From the NCBI GenBank assembly GCA_022792535.1, contig JAAWBG010000028.1, positions 1 through 37,425 of the forward strand: a stretch of 37,425 bases of DNA, read 5' to 3'. The stretch's first letter is position 1, and every line of letters starts with the position of its first letter. The translations under genes and the position numbers were made by a program. Shown here in pieces: positions 30,094-37,425 of the stretch. Source of the DNA: Lachnospiraceae bacterium. Its GTDB lineage: Bacteria > Bacillota > Clostridia > Lachnospirales > Lachnospiraceae. The notes beneath the pieces were generated by a model. It ran no database searches. It was given only the letters and a program-made list of their open reading frames with translations, and was not told the origin of the DNA.

Positions 30094-30948
30094 TTACGGT
30101 TCCATCATCTTGGTAATTCTTGCCGCCACCTCAGCATCCATCGCAGCCAAGATCTTACCTCTTGCATCGGTATCCATATTCTCTAAGATTTTCACTACCA
30201 GTTTTAGATTATCCTGCATTGCTTCCATAATTGCAGCCGCCTGCTTGGGCTTCATGTCTGCATAAGTCTGGGCATAAGTCTGAATCTCAGCGTCTGCCTC
30301 CTGCTGCTGTACTACCTGTTTATACAATACTTCTGCATTTGCAGGATCAATACTTTCATAATATGCTTTATATTCAGATATATCGGGTGCATTCTCATTG
30401 AACACAACCTCTTTATAAAATTTCGTTTTCTCTTCCTCAAAAGCAGACTGCTCATTCTCAAATTCTTTCAATCTTGCAACTTCTGCTTCCAGCTGCGCCA
30501 CATTATCAGAACTTCCTTTTGACTTAGACTGCGCCTCGGAAAGCTCCACCTCCAGTTCTTTGATACGATTGATGGCCTCCTCTAAAGTTGTGTAGGGATA
30601 TTGCGCATCTACTACAGGCTCCTCTGTGCTCTCTGGCAAAATCTTATTAATATAAGGAACATCTTTTAAAATAGGCTGCAGTACCGTAGAGCCAAAACCG
30701 CCGATGTCCATCTTAATTACAAGAGCTAAAATAGCCAGCCAGATCACAATAAAGGCAATGGTGGCAATAATCACCGCCACTTTACTTCCGCCGCTTTCTT
30801 CTTCCTCCGGCGCCTCTTCCTGCATCTGCTTCTTTTCTGCTTTCCGCTGTTTTTTTTCTTCTTTCTTTCTCGCCTTTTCTGCCTTTTTCTTTGCTTTTTT
30901 ATCTAAACCTGCTTCTTCCTGTTCAAAAGAATCTACTACATCTGCCAT
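30094..30948 (-). CDS. MotE-like membrane protein of the flagellar operon
   Basis: The 284-residue protein has a very basic/acidic N-terminal cytoplasmic stretch (1-54, KKKAEKARKKEEKKQRKAEK). One membrane helix (about 57-80) is followed by a coiled coil (about 130-180) and a C-terminal helical domain (about 225-284) with MKPKQAAAIMEAMQDNLKLV and VKILENMDTDARGKILAAMD. That last pattern is the MgtE-N-like repeat of MotE proteins, which in rhizobia act as stator chaperones and which occur after fliJ in many operons. The longer start at 30978 overlaps fliJ and lacks an SD; AGGTGG is 8 bases before the ATG at 30948. A role in stator or basal-body assembly is inferred. Confidence 0.85.
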   Translation of the reverse strand: MADVVDSFEQEEAGLDKKAKKKAEKARKKEEKKQRKAEKKQMQEEAPEEEESGGSKVAVIIATIAFIVIWLAILALVIKMDIGGFGSTVLQPILKDVPYINKILPESTEEPVVDAQYPYTTLEEAINRIKELEVELSEAQSKSKGSSDNVAQLEAEVARLKEFENEQSAFEEEKTKFYKEVVFNENAPDISEYKAYYESIDPANAEVLYKQVVQQQEADAEIQTYAQTYADMKPKQAAAIMEAMQDNLKLVVKILENMDTDARGKILAAMDAEVAARITKMMEP

Positions 30949-30961
30949 AGCATCCACCACC

Positions 30962-31411
30962 TTATTCTTCCTGGGCATGATTATGAGTGAAACTTACCAG
31001 TTCATCCACTGCCTTGCTCTCTTCTTTTTCCAGCTCTTTTTTGAATTCATCAAAGGCCTTTTCCCGCAAAATCTCATGGGTTTTTCGTTCTGTCATCACA
31101 TCTTGCAGCCGCTGTCTTGCACTTTCTAAATTACGTTCCGCCACATGAACAGCCACCACCTGATTCCGAATCGCTCCTTTCATATTTTCAATGGCAATCC
31201 GGTTCATTTTTATCTCCTGAAAGTCTAATTTATCTGTCACCAATTCCCTTGCCTGCAGCTCATATTCCCGTTTGCGCCGATTCAAACCATCCAGTTTCTC
31301 CTCTTCCTGATTCAGCTTGTGGGCTGCAAGAGAAAAAGAAGTTTTGGCCTGGGTTTCCAGCTTATATTTCACATCCAGAATATTCTGCATTTTATATGTA
31401 AACTTTGCCAT
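30962..31411 (-). CDS. fliJ: flagellar export chaperone FliJ
   Basis: FliJ is the coiled-coil stalk of the flagellar export ATPase complex, binding FliI and FlhA. The 149-residue protein is almost wholly alpha-helical and highly charged, with heptad patterns throughout (KFTYKMQNILDVKYKLETQA, EKLDGLNRRKREYELQAREL). This is the size and composition expected for a family with little sequence conservation, so position right after fliI carries much of the assignment. It starts four bases after the fliI stop and is followed closely by the MotE-like gene, whose alternative start would overlap it. Confidence 0.92.
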   Translation of the reverse strand: MAKFTYKMQNILDVKYKLETQAKTSFSLAAHKLNQEEEKLDGLNRRKREYELQARELVTDKLDFQEIKMNRIAIENMKGAIRNQVVAVHVAERNLESARQRLQDVMTERKTHEILREKAFDEFKKELEKEESKAVDELVSFTHNHAQEE

Positions 31412-31414
31412 AAT

Positions 31415-32719
31415 TTAAAAGAGCCCCTCCAACATACTCATGATTTCCTCAAAAGAAAACTTATCATGAGTCTCCTGTAGTAAAAATTCATTTACTGCAT
31501 CAATCTTTTCTATGGCATAGTCAATATTCTTGTTTGACCCTGCTTTATATGCGCCAATATTGATCAAATCCTCAGCTTCCTGATAAGTTGCCATTACATT
31601 TTTCAGTTTTCCGGCTGCCTCTTTATGGTCGCTGCCTGCAATGGAACTCATAACACGGGAAATACTCTGCAGTACATCAATCGCTGGATAATGATTTTTA
31701 TGGGCCAGCTTTCGATCCAGCATAATATGCCCGTCTAAAATACTTCTAGCTGTATCTGTAATCGGTTCGTTAAAATCATCTCCATCTACCAAGACAGTAT
31801 ATAAGCCAGTAATGGAGCCTTTGTCAGAATTGCCTGCCCGTTCTAAGAGCTTTGGCATTTCAGAATACACACTGGGGGGATATCCCCTGGTTACCGGCGG
31901 TTCCCCGGATGCAAGTCCAATTTCTCTCTGGGCCATGGAAAAACGCGTCAGGGAATCCATCATCAATAGCACATCTTTCCCCTGATCCCGAAAATACTCT
32001 GCTATAGCTGTGGCCGTCTTGGCAGCATTTCTACGCAAAAGAGCCGGACGGTCAGAAGTTGCCACAATTACCACAGACCGGCGCATTCCTTCCTCGCCCA
32101 TATCTCGTTCAATAAATTCCCGCACTTCCCTTCCACGCTCTCCAATCAATGCAATTACGTTGATATCTGCTCTGGTATTCCTTGCAAACATGCCAAGTAA
32201 AGTGCTTTTTCCCACACCAGAACCGGCAAAAATACCAATTCTCTGTCCTTTTCCTACAGTGATCAGACCATCTACTGCTTTTACGCCTAAGGGAAGCACT
32301 TCATTGATAATCTCACGTTCCATGGGGTCCGGCGGAGCCGCATCCACTGGATACTCTTCCCGCAAAACCAGCTCTTCCATATCCGTAGGCCTTCCCATAC
32401 CATCCAGGGTATGTCCCAGCATCTCTTCGCCTACATAAACAGACAAAGGATGTCCCGTATTCTCTACGATACATCCTACGCCCAATCCCTCTACACTCTC
32501 GTAAGGCATCAGAAGCAGTCTTTTATCTCGGAAGCCAACTACTTCTGCCATAATGGAAATATCCCTGTTCTTGTCGATAATGATTCGGCATAAGTCATTC
32601 AATTTGGCATTTGGTCCCACAGATTCAATCGTAAGTCCTACAATTTTTACCACTTTTCCCAGATGTCTATAATAATTTTTATCTGCCAATTGATAATATT
32701 TATCCAAATTATACGTCAC
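31415..32719 (-). CDS. fliI: flagellum-specific export ATPase FliI
   Basis: FliI is the hexameric ATPase that drives substrate unfolding and entry into the flagellar type III apparatus. The 434-residue protein has an N-terminal beta-barrel domain (1-95), Walker A GIFAGSGVGKSTLLG (residues 162-176) and Walker B/sensor region VLLMMDSLTRFSMAQREIGL. The type III ATPase signature SGEPPVTRGYPPSVYSEMPK is present, with an F1-beta-like C-terminal domain. The start is GTG at 32719, 7 bases from AGGAAG; no ATG alternative exists at the N-terminus. It lies between fliH (its stator/regulator) and fliJ (its stalk). All catalytic motifs are intact. Confidence 0.97.
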   Translation of the reverse strand: MTYNLDKYYQLADKNYYRHLGKVVKIVGLTIESVGPNAKLNDLCRIIIDKNRDISIMAEVVGFRDKRLLLMPYESVEGLGVGCIVENTGHPLSVYVGEEMLGHTLDGMGRPTDMEELVLREEYPVDAAPPDPMEREIINEVLPLGVKAVDGLITVGKGQRIGIFAGSGVGKSTLLGMFARNTRADINVIALIGERGREVREFIERDMGEEGMRRSVVIVATSDRPALLRRNAAKTATAIAEYFRDQGKDVLLMMDSLTRFSMAQREIGLASGEPPVTRGYPPSVYSEMPKLLERAGNSDKGSITGLYTVLVDGDDFNEPITDTARSILDGHIMLDRKLAHKNHYPAIDVLQSISRVMSSIAGSDHKEAAGKLKNVMATYQEAEDLINIGAYKAGSNKNIDYAIEKIDAVNEFLLQETHDKFSFEEIMSMLEGLF

Positions 32720-32731
32720 GATATTTCTTCC

Positions 32732-33556
32732 TCACAAACTTAATGACCGCAGCGCCTTGATCAGATTATCTAACTGAAGGTCTGTACCGCAATCAAAGAT
32801 TCCGGAATCTGTCTCAATCATACACTGTCTCTCTTTTAAACTGGTGTCCGCCATGATCTCCACATGAACAGCATCTCCAACCTGTTCTGTAATCTCGCTT
32901 TTGTGATTTTCCACAAACTCATAATCTTTCAAGCTTACCCTTACCTGAAAATCCTTCGTTCCCTCAGCTCCTAAAATAGTCTGCTGGATCAAATAGATCA
33001 AAATTTCCCTGGTATCGTCAAACTGTACATGAAATACCTTTTCAAACACCTCTGCCACAATGTCTACCAGATAAGGTTCCAATTCATCTATCTTCTGTCT
33101 GTACTCTTCTTCTAATTGACGCTGCTCCTCTTCTAACTGGCCTCTTTTGATCTGCAGTTCTGCTTCTGCCTTCTCATTCCCAGACTGAAGACCTGTTCCA
33201 TATCCATTTTCATATCCAGCTTCTTCCGCCTGTTTTCGAATTGTCTCCGCCTGCTGTCTGGCTTCGGCAAGAATTGTCTCCGCCTGCTGTCTGGCTTCGG
33301 CAATCATAGTCTCTGATTCTTCCTGGGCCTGCTGTAAAATCTCTTCAGGAGAAATCTCTTCCTCTTTCGGCACTGCATCCACCAATTCCATCTGCAGGCC
33401 TTCCACAAATCCATCTTCTGACTGCTGAAGAAACAGACTCTGAGCCATTTCTTTTCTCAGTTCCTGCATTCTCGCTTCTATTTTATCATTGGAATTGATC
33501 ACCCTGGCGCCATTTCCATTGGAAACAATCAGCCGCTGCTTATACAAATTAGACAA
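32732..33556 (-). CDS. fliH: flagellar export ATPase stator protein FliH
   Basis: FliH is the peripheral stalk that regulates FliI and docks it at the C ring. The 274-residue protein starts MSNLYKQRLIVSNGNGARVI and has a long Glu/Gln/Ala helical stretch (about 65-160) and a FliH/YscL-like C-terminal domain. The start is TTG at 33556: a complete GGAGGTGA lies 8 bases upstream, while GTG codons at 33574 and 33568 are too close to their own SD-like sequences or overlap it. It overlaps fliG by 8 bases. The helical stretch holds an exact 33-base tandem duplication (33238-33303). FliH normally has repeated helical motifs, so a duplication is tolerable. Confidence 0.93.
   Translation of the reverse strand: MSNLYKQRLIVSNGNGARVINSNDKIEARMQELRKEMAQSLFLQQSEDGFVEGLQMELVDAVPKEEEISPEEILQQAQEESETMIAEARQQAETILAEARQQAETIRKQAEEAGYENGYGTGLQSGNEKAEAELQIKRGQLEEEQRQLEEEYRQKIDELEPYLVDIVAEVFEKVFHVQFDDTREILIYLIQQTILGAEGTKDFQVRVSLKDYEFVENHKSEITEQVGDAVHVEIMADTSLKERQCMIETDSGIFDCGTDLQLDNLIKALRSLSL
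33238..33303 (-). repeat. exact 33-base tandem duplication inside fliH
   Basis: Positions 33238-33270 and 33271-33303 are identical over all 33 bases. They encode two consecutive 11-residue segments of the FliH coiled region (residues 85-95 and 96-106, built around AEARQQAETI). Complete identity, including synonymous sites, points to a recent duplication by slippage or unequal exchange, kept in frame. Eleven residues is three helical turns, so the helix phase is preserved. Confidence 0.9.
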
Positions 33557-34559
33557 CGATCTCGTCACCTCCACCTCTGGAGATTACAATTTCTGCAGAA
33601 TCTTCCAGTTTACGTATAATACCTACAATCTTCTGCTGTGCTTCCTCTACGTCCTTCATACGCACCGGTCCCATAAATTCCATATCTTCTTTGATCATAG
33701 TCGCCAGACGTTTGGACATATTTTTAAAGATCACATTCTGAACATCTTCGTTGGCTGCCTTTAGAGCCACCCCTAGATCGTTATTGTCTACATCCCGCAA
33801 TACACGCTGGATTGCACGATCGTCCAAAAGAAGGATATCCTCGAATACGAACATCTTCTTACGGATCTCATCTGCCAATTCAGGTTCTTCAATTTCAAGA
33901 GTTTCCATAATATGTTTTTCTGTAGAACGGTCTACCGTATTTAAAATAGAAACAATTGCGTCTACACCGCCTACAATTGTATAATCCTGATTTACCAATG
34001 TAGAAAGTTTTCGTTCTAACACTCGTTCCACTTCCTTAATTACATCCGGTGAAGTCCGATCCATCAACGCAATACGTTTTGCCACATCTGCCTGCTTCTC
34101 CGGCAGTAAGGAGCCGATAATCATAGCTGCCTGACCTGCCGACAGATAGGATAAGATCATGGCAATTGTCTGAGGATGCTCATCCTGTATAAAATTCAGC
34201 AATTGTGCCGGATCTGTCTTACGCACAAACTCGAACGGACGCACCTGCAGAGAAGCTGTTAATTTGGAGATCACTCCCTGTGCCTTTTCCTCTCCTAAAG
34301 CTTTTTCCAGCAATTCCTTTGCATATCCAATACCACCCTCTGCAATGTACTGTTGTGCCAGACAAACTTGGTAAAACTCATTTAAGACATCTTCTTTTGT
34401 CTGAGGAGAAATACTCCGAGTATTGGCAATTTCCAATGTCAACTCTTCAATTTCTTCTTCCTTCAGGTGTTTGAATATGGAAGCTGATTTTTCTGGTCCC
34501 AACGCGATCAGCAAAATCGCCGCCTTTTGGACGCCATTGTACTCTTCTGAATTTGCCAT
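33549..34559 (-). CDS. fliG: flagellar motor switch protein FliG
   Basis: FliG is the rotor protein that contacts MotA and switches rotation. The 336-residue protein shows the N-terminal FliF-binding domain (QKAAILLIALGPEKSASIFK), the middle domain with the conserved EHPQTIAMILSYLSAGQAA segment (about residue 125), and the C-terminal torque domain. In that domain MFVFEDILLLDDRAIQRVLR and DVDNNDLGVALKAANEDVQN hold the charged residues meeting the stator. The SD is weak; GAGGAG lies rather far upstream, inside the end of fliF, so coupling to fliF translation (stop 4 bases away) is likely. The C-terminal end overlaps the fliH start by 8 bases. Confidence 0.97.
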   Translation of the reverse strand: MANSEEYNGVQKAAILLIALGPEKSASIFKHLKEEEIEELTLEIANTRSISPQTKEDVLNEFYQVCLAQQYIAEGGIGYAKELLEKALGEEKAQGVISKLTASLQVRPFEFVRKTDPAQLLNFIQDEHPQTIAMILSYLSAGQAAMIIGSLLPEKQADVAKRIALMDRTSPDVIKEVERVLERKLSTLVNQDYTIVGGVDAIVSILNTVDRSTEKHIMETLEIEEPELADEIRKKMFVFEDILLLDDRAIQRVLRDVDNNDLGVALKAANEDVQNVIFKNMSKRLATMIKEDMEFMGPVRMKDVEEAQQKIVGIIRKLEDSAEIVISRGGGDEIVV

Positions 34560-34563
34560 AACT

Positions 34564-36174
34564 CTATTCCCACTCCTCGTTCAACCAATTTCGCAACAGT
34601 GAAGCCACCGCTTCCGGATTCTCATCCACAAATTTTTCTATTAAAACGCGAGTCTCTGATTTATCCGAAAATCCAATATCTTCCAGTGCATCTTCTTCTG
34701 CTTCTTTTGTGGATGCCAGCAGCGATTCTACGGAAAGCTCTGGTTCCACTTCCACAGCCTGCTGCTCTCTTCTGGTACTGCGGAATACTACATATCCCAG
34801 CATAATCATGATCATGATTGCAATTGCCACCGGCAGATAATCAATCACACCACGTCCGCTGTTGTCCGAATATTCAAAAAAGGGTACTTCATATCCCACT
34901 ACCATAACATTTTCTTCTGGAAATCCTGTGGCCCTTGCTACCATCTGTACAAACTCGTCATCCAGATCCATTCTCACTCTCTCACGGTTTTCAGCTACAA
35001 ACTCGTCAAAAGTCATGTCATCCAGCTGTCCGCTTGCCCGAAGGGCATCTTCATTGTAATTCCGATATTGGCTGACTACTACACTCACAGAAGAATTTTC
35101 GTAGTTGATCTCTCCTACACCGCCTGTAACCTCTGTAATCTGTTCATTATTATTATATACTTCATTTAACTCTGTGGTACTTTGACTAGAAACTGCTTCA
35201 TCTTCTAACATATATCCAGTATCATCGTCGTTAGTATCTGTACCTGGAACTCCTCCTACGCCTCCAGTCGTCTCCTGCTCATACTGTCTTCTGCTGGCAA
35301 CCGGTCCATGCTCAGAGCCATCTTCTGTATACTGTCTGTGGGTAGTTTCCTTGGTATCCCGGAAATTCACATCCAAATTCAAACCAACAGAAACATTATT
35401 GAACATATTCGTTCCCATCATGACGTCTTTGACCTGGCTCTTTACCATGCTCTCTGCTTTGTTCTTATAGGAAAGCTGTGTGGTTGCAGCTCCCATTGTT
35501 GTAGCAGAATCTCCGCCGGAAAACAGCATATTTCCAGTGGAATCTATGATAGAAATATCATCCGTTCCCTTGTTTCCAATGGCTGTTGCAATCCATCTCG
35601 CCAATCCTGCAGCCATCTCTTCATCCATCTCACCGGACAGAGATAAGGTAACGGCCGCATAAGAATCCTCTTCCAATGCCAGAACTGTTCCATCATCTAC
35701 CGGCATACTCAGATTCACTGTAGCAGAATTAACAACGTCTAACTGTTCCAGATCTTCCTCCAGCTGCTTTTCCATATAAAGCTGATATTTTTTACTCTTA
35801 TCTGATTCTGTATTACTGAATCCGCCTTCAAATACATTATTTATATCATAAGAAGACGCCGGGATTCCATTTTCTCCCAGCAAAATTGCTGCATTTGCCT
35901 GATCTTCTGTTCTGACTGAAAAATTAAGGCCGTCATCCGAGACCTCATATTTGATGTCTTCTCCCGTCAGCAATTCTTTTACCTGCGCGGCCTCTTTCGT
36001 ATCTACGCAGCTTCTTATGGGCACCATAGTAGGTGTTGTCAACACTTTAACGACAATCCCCAGACCAATTAAAACCACGATTGTAATACTTGCAATCAAT
36101 GTTTTCTGTTTTACTGAAAATTTATTCCACCATTCCAATATCCTCTTTGGAATCTCTCTAATCCTCTCCTGCAT
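34564..36174 (-). CDS. fliF: flagellar MS-ring protein FliF
   Basis: FliF builds the MS ring, the membrane base on which the rod and C ring assemble. The 536-residue protein has an N-terminal membrane helix (about 24-45) and YscJ/FliF ring-building domains (about 45-225; includes RSCVDTKEAAQVKELLTGED and MEKQLEEDLEQLDVVNSATV). A variable periplasmic beta-collar region (about 285-365) is followed by a second membrane helix (about 443-465). The C-terminal FliG-binding tail ends NPEAVASLLRNWLNEEWE. AGGAGA is 5 bases before ATG. All expected segments are present, with an ordinary length. Confidence 0.97.
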   Translation of the reverse strand: MQERIREIPKRILEWWNKFSVKQKTLIASITIVVLIGLGIVVKVLTTPTMVPIRSCVDTKEAAQVKELLTGEDIKYEVSDDGLNFSVRTEDQANAAILLGENGIPASSYDINNVFEGGFSNTESDKSKKYQLYMEKQLEEDLEQLDVVNSATVNLSMPVDDGTVLALEEDSYAAVTLSLSGEMDEEMAAGLARWIATAIGNKGTDDISIIDSTGNMLFSGGDSATTMGAATTQLSYKNKAESMVKSQVKDVMMGTNMFNNVSVGLNLDVNFRDTKETTHRQYTEDGSEHGPVASRRQYEQETTGGVGGVPGTDTNDDDTGYMLEDEAVSSQSTTELNEVYNNNEQITEVTGGVGEINYENSSVSVVVSQYRNYNEDALRASGQLDDMTFDEFVAENRERVRMDLDDEFVQMVARATGFPEENVMVVGYEVPFFEYSDNSGRGVIDYLPVAIAIMIMIMLGYVVFRSTRREQQAVEVEPELSVESLLASTKEAEEDALEDIGFSDKSETRVLIEKFVDENPEAVASLLRNWLNEEWE

Positions 36175-36255
36175 GTGTCTCTCCTACCCATCCCACTCCT
36201 ATGTAATGACCTGTCCCTTATTCACCGTGGGAATACTCAAATACAATCATCAGAT

Positions 36256-36567
36256 CTAAATCTGCATATTCATAATCTCTTTATACGCTTCTACCATCTT
36301 ATCTCTGACTGTTATGGTATAATTCAAAGCGATATCTGCTTTCTCCTGCATTGCCAACAGATCATGGGTATTGGTAGCATAACCCAGCATAAACTGCATT
36401 TCTGCCTCTTCTACCTTATTCTGTGCATCATTGGCCTCATTTACCATATCCATCGCTGACTGAAGCACACCTTCGAATCCTTTGTCTGCCACTGTAAGCT
36501 GTCCGCTTTCCAACGCTGCATTTTTAATATAATTCGATGTAATATTGCTCAATGCCGATATATCCAT
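36256..36567 (-). CDS. fliE: flagellar hook-basal body protein FliE
   Basis: FliE links the MS ring to the proximal rod and is the first substrate exported. The 103-residue protein is helical, with the family C-terminus QFMLGYATNTHDLLAMQEKA then DIALNYTITVRDKMVEAYKE and IMNMQI. AAGGAGG is 9 bases before the ATG. It lies between flgC and fliF, the canonical flgB-flgC-fliE-fliF order, 81 bases before fliF. Nothing unusual was seen. Confidence 0.96.
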   Translation of the reverse strand: MDISALSNITSNYIKNAALESGQLTVADKGFEGVLQSAMDMVNEANDAQNKVEEAEMQFMLGYATNTHDLLAMQEKADIALNYTITVRDKMVEAYKEIMNMQI

Positions 36568-36602
36568 CTCAAAAAGCCTCCTTGACGCTATTTATTCTCT
36601 GA

Positions 36603-37043
36603 TTATTTTCCTAATTCCAACCCTTTTAACGCAATCGCCTTACTGGTCTCAAAAGCAGTGAGATTCGCTTCATAAGAACGGCTGGCGTCTATCATATTTG
36701 TCATTTCTGTGATGATATTTACATTTGGATAGGACACATATCCATTCTCATCTGCATCTGGATGAGACGGATCATACTTCATCACATATTCGCTCTCTGT
36801 ATCGTCAGAAACCTTGGCCACTTTTACTCCATTTCCAAGATATGCTTCCTGGGTATTACTCAGAACCTTACTAAATGGCGTCACCTTCTTTTCACGAAAA
36901 GTTACAATTTTTCGCGTGTATGGAGTTCCATCTTCTGTTCTGGTAGTCGTTACATTTGCAACATTTTCAGAAATCACGTCCATACGAAACCGTTGTGCAG
37001 TCAAGGCTGACGTATTAATATTAAATGACTGAAATAATGACAT
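36603..37043 (-). CDS. flgC: flagellar proximal rod protein FlgC
   Basis: FlgC is a proximal rod subunit. The 146-residue protein starts MSLFQSFNINTSALTAQRFR and MDVISENVANVTTTRTEDGT, the axial-protein N-terminal motif. It ends with the paired axial C-terminal helix TNMIDASRSYEANLTAFETS then KAIALKGLELGK. Both helices form the D0 coiled coil of the rod. GGAGG lies 7 bases before the ATG. It follows flgB by 33 bases; length and motifs are typical. Confidence 0.97.
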   Translation of the reverse strand: MSLFQSFNINTSALTAQRFRMDVISENVANVTTTRTEDGTPYTRKIVTFREKKVTPFSKVLSNTQEAYLGNGVKVAKVSDDTESEYVMKYDPSHPDADENGYVSYPNVNIITEMTNMIDASRSYEANLTAFETSKAIALKGLELGK

Positions 37044-37076
37044 ACTCTTTCCTCCACTTCCTCTGGCATTCTAAGT

Positions 37077-37425
37077 TTACTTGATCACACTCTTGATTCT
37101 CTGAAATTCACTGGTCATACTGTCAATCAATGCATTGTAATTGATTCTGGTAGACGCAAGCTCGGCATATTCCTGCTCCGGGTCTACACTGTTCTTATCC
37201 AGACGATAGGAATAATTCTCTATATCTGTATATATCTGCGCATCCAGATGGTCCAAATGAATATTACTTACCTTTTCATCTAAAGAAACATATTTCATCT
37301 TCCCAAGTTCTCTTTGGAGTGCACCCTGAAAATCCACATCCTGACGCTTATATCCCGGTGTATCTCCGTTGGCAATATTCTGGCTGATAGCAGTCTCCCG
37401 CAGCCAGGCAGCGTCCGCCGCTTTA
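37077..37425 (-). CDS. flgB: flagellar proximal rod protein FlgB (5' end outside window)
   Basis: FlgB is a proximal rod subunit. The frame is open to the right edge of the window, so the N-terminus is missing. The visible part begins KAADAAWLRETAISQNIANG and DTPGYKRQDVDFQGALQREL, the conserved axial-family motif, and ends with DSMTSEFQRIKSVIK before a stop at 37077. An internal GTG (37337) could be mistaken for a start, but the conserved motif upstream shows the gene continues past 37425; about 20 residues are probably lacking. As the first recognised gene here it likely stands at or near the start of the operon, with the main promoter outside the window. Confidence 0.93.
   Translation of the reverse strand, partial: KAADAAWLRETAISQNIANGDTPGYKRQDVDFQGALQRELGKMKYVSLDEKVSNIHLDHLDAQIYTDIENYSYRLDKNSVDPEQEYAELASTRINYNALIDSMTSEFQRIKSVIK

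Noticed and set aside
1..37425. Mobile elements, CRISPR arrays, tRNA genes, toxin-antitoxin or defence systems
   Set aside because: None seen on either strand; every substantial frame belongs to the motility cluster or rpsB-tsf, and no region stands out in composition.

Overview
The window is almost entirely one chromosomal fla/che (motility and chemotaxis) gene cluster, followed by the ribosomal pair rpsB-tsf. All genes I can support lie on the minus strand, so transcription runs from the right edge (about 37425) to the left edge. Moderate-to-low GC, strong purine-rich Shine-Dalgarno (SD) sequences, a FliY-type switch protein, CheC and CheD, FlhF/FlhG, a DUF6115 protein, and a fla/che cluster abutting rpsB-tsf (as in Bacillus) point to a motile Bacillota member. 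The gene order and several flagellar proteins of unknown function fit Clostridia, most likely Lachnospiraceae. I cannot name the species from sequence alone.

Layout in transcription order. (1) Rod, MS ring, switch and export ATPase: flgB (5' end outside the window), flgC, fliE, fliF, fliG, fliH, fliI, fliJ. (2) Stator/hook segment: a MotE-like protein, fliK, flgD, a TIGR02530-type flagellar operon protein, flgE, flbD, motA, motB. (3) Basal body, switch and export gate: fliL, fliM, fliY, cheY, fliO, fliP, fliQ, fliR, flhB, flhA. (4) Placement and control: flhF, flhG, a PilZ (YcgR/MotI-like) gene. (5) Chemotaxis: cheB, cheA, cheW, cheC, cheD. (6) Tail: a small two-helix membrane protein, the motility sigma factor, a FapA/DUF342 protein, a small unknown protein, a DUF6115 membrane/coiled-coil protein in the position SwrB holds in Bacillus, and a membrane-anchored protein carrying only the LysM-like part of MltG. 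(7) rpsB and tsf, with their own near-consensus sigma-A promoter and an intrinsic terminator after tsf. A possible start of the next gene is at the extreme left edge.

Most junctions are overlaps or gaps under 60 bases, so this reads as one very long operon. Its products cover the basal body, export apparatus, hook, motor, stator and the CheA-CheY-CheB-CheC-CheD pathway. Flagellin, the filament cap, hook-filament junction genes, anti-sigma factor and CheR are not in the window. No gene-free stretch exceeds 300 bases; the longest (29850-30093) holds several RNA hairpins.

There is no mobile element, CRISPR array, tRNA or foreign-looking island, and I do not see a wholly new system. The points most worth a second look are: a run of long intercistronic hairpins without U-tracts in the operon direction, especially a 24-position stem before motA; the structured leader of fliK; a FlgD carrying an extra helical domain of the kind repeated in Gram-positive surface proteins; an exact 33-base tandem duplication in fliH; and four poorly characterised proteins embedded in the operon.
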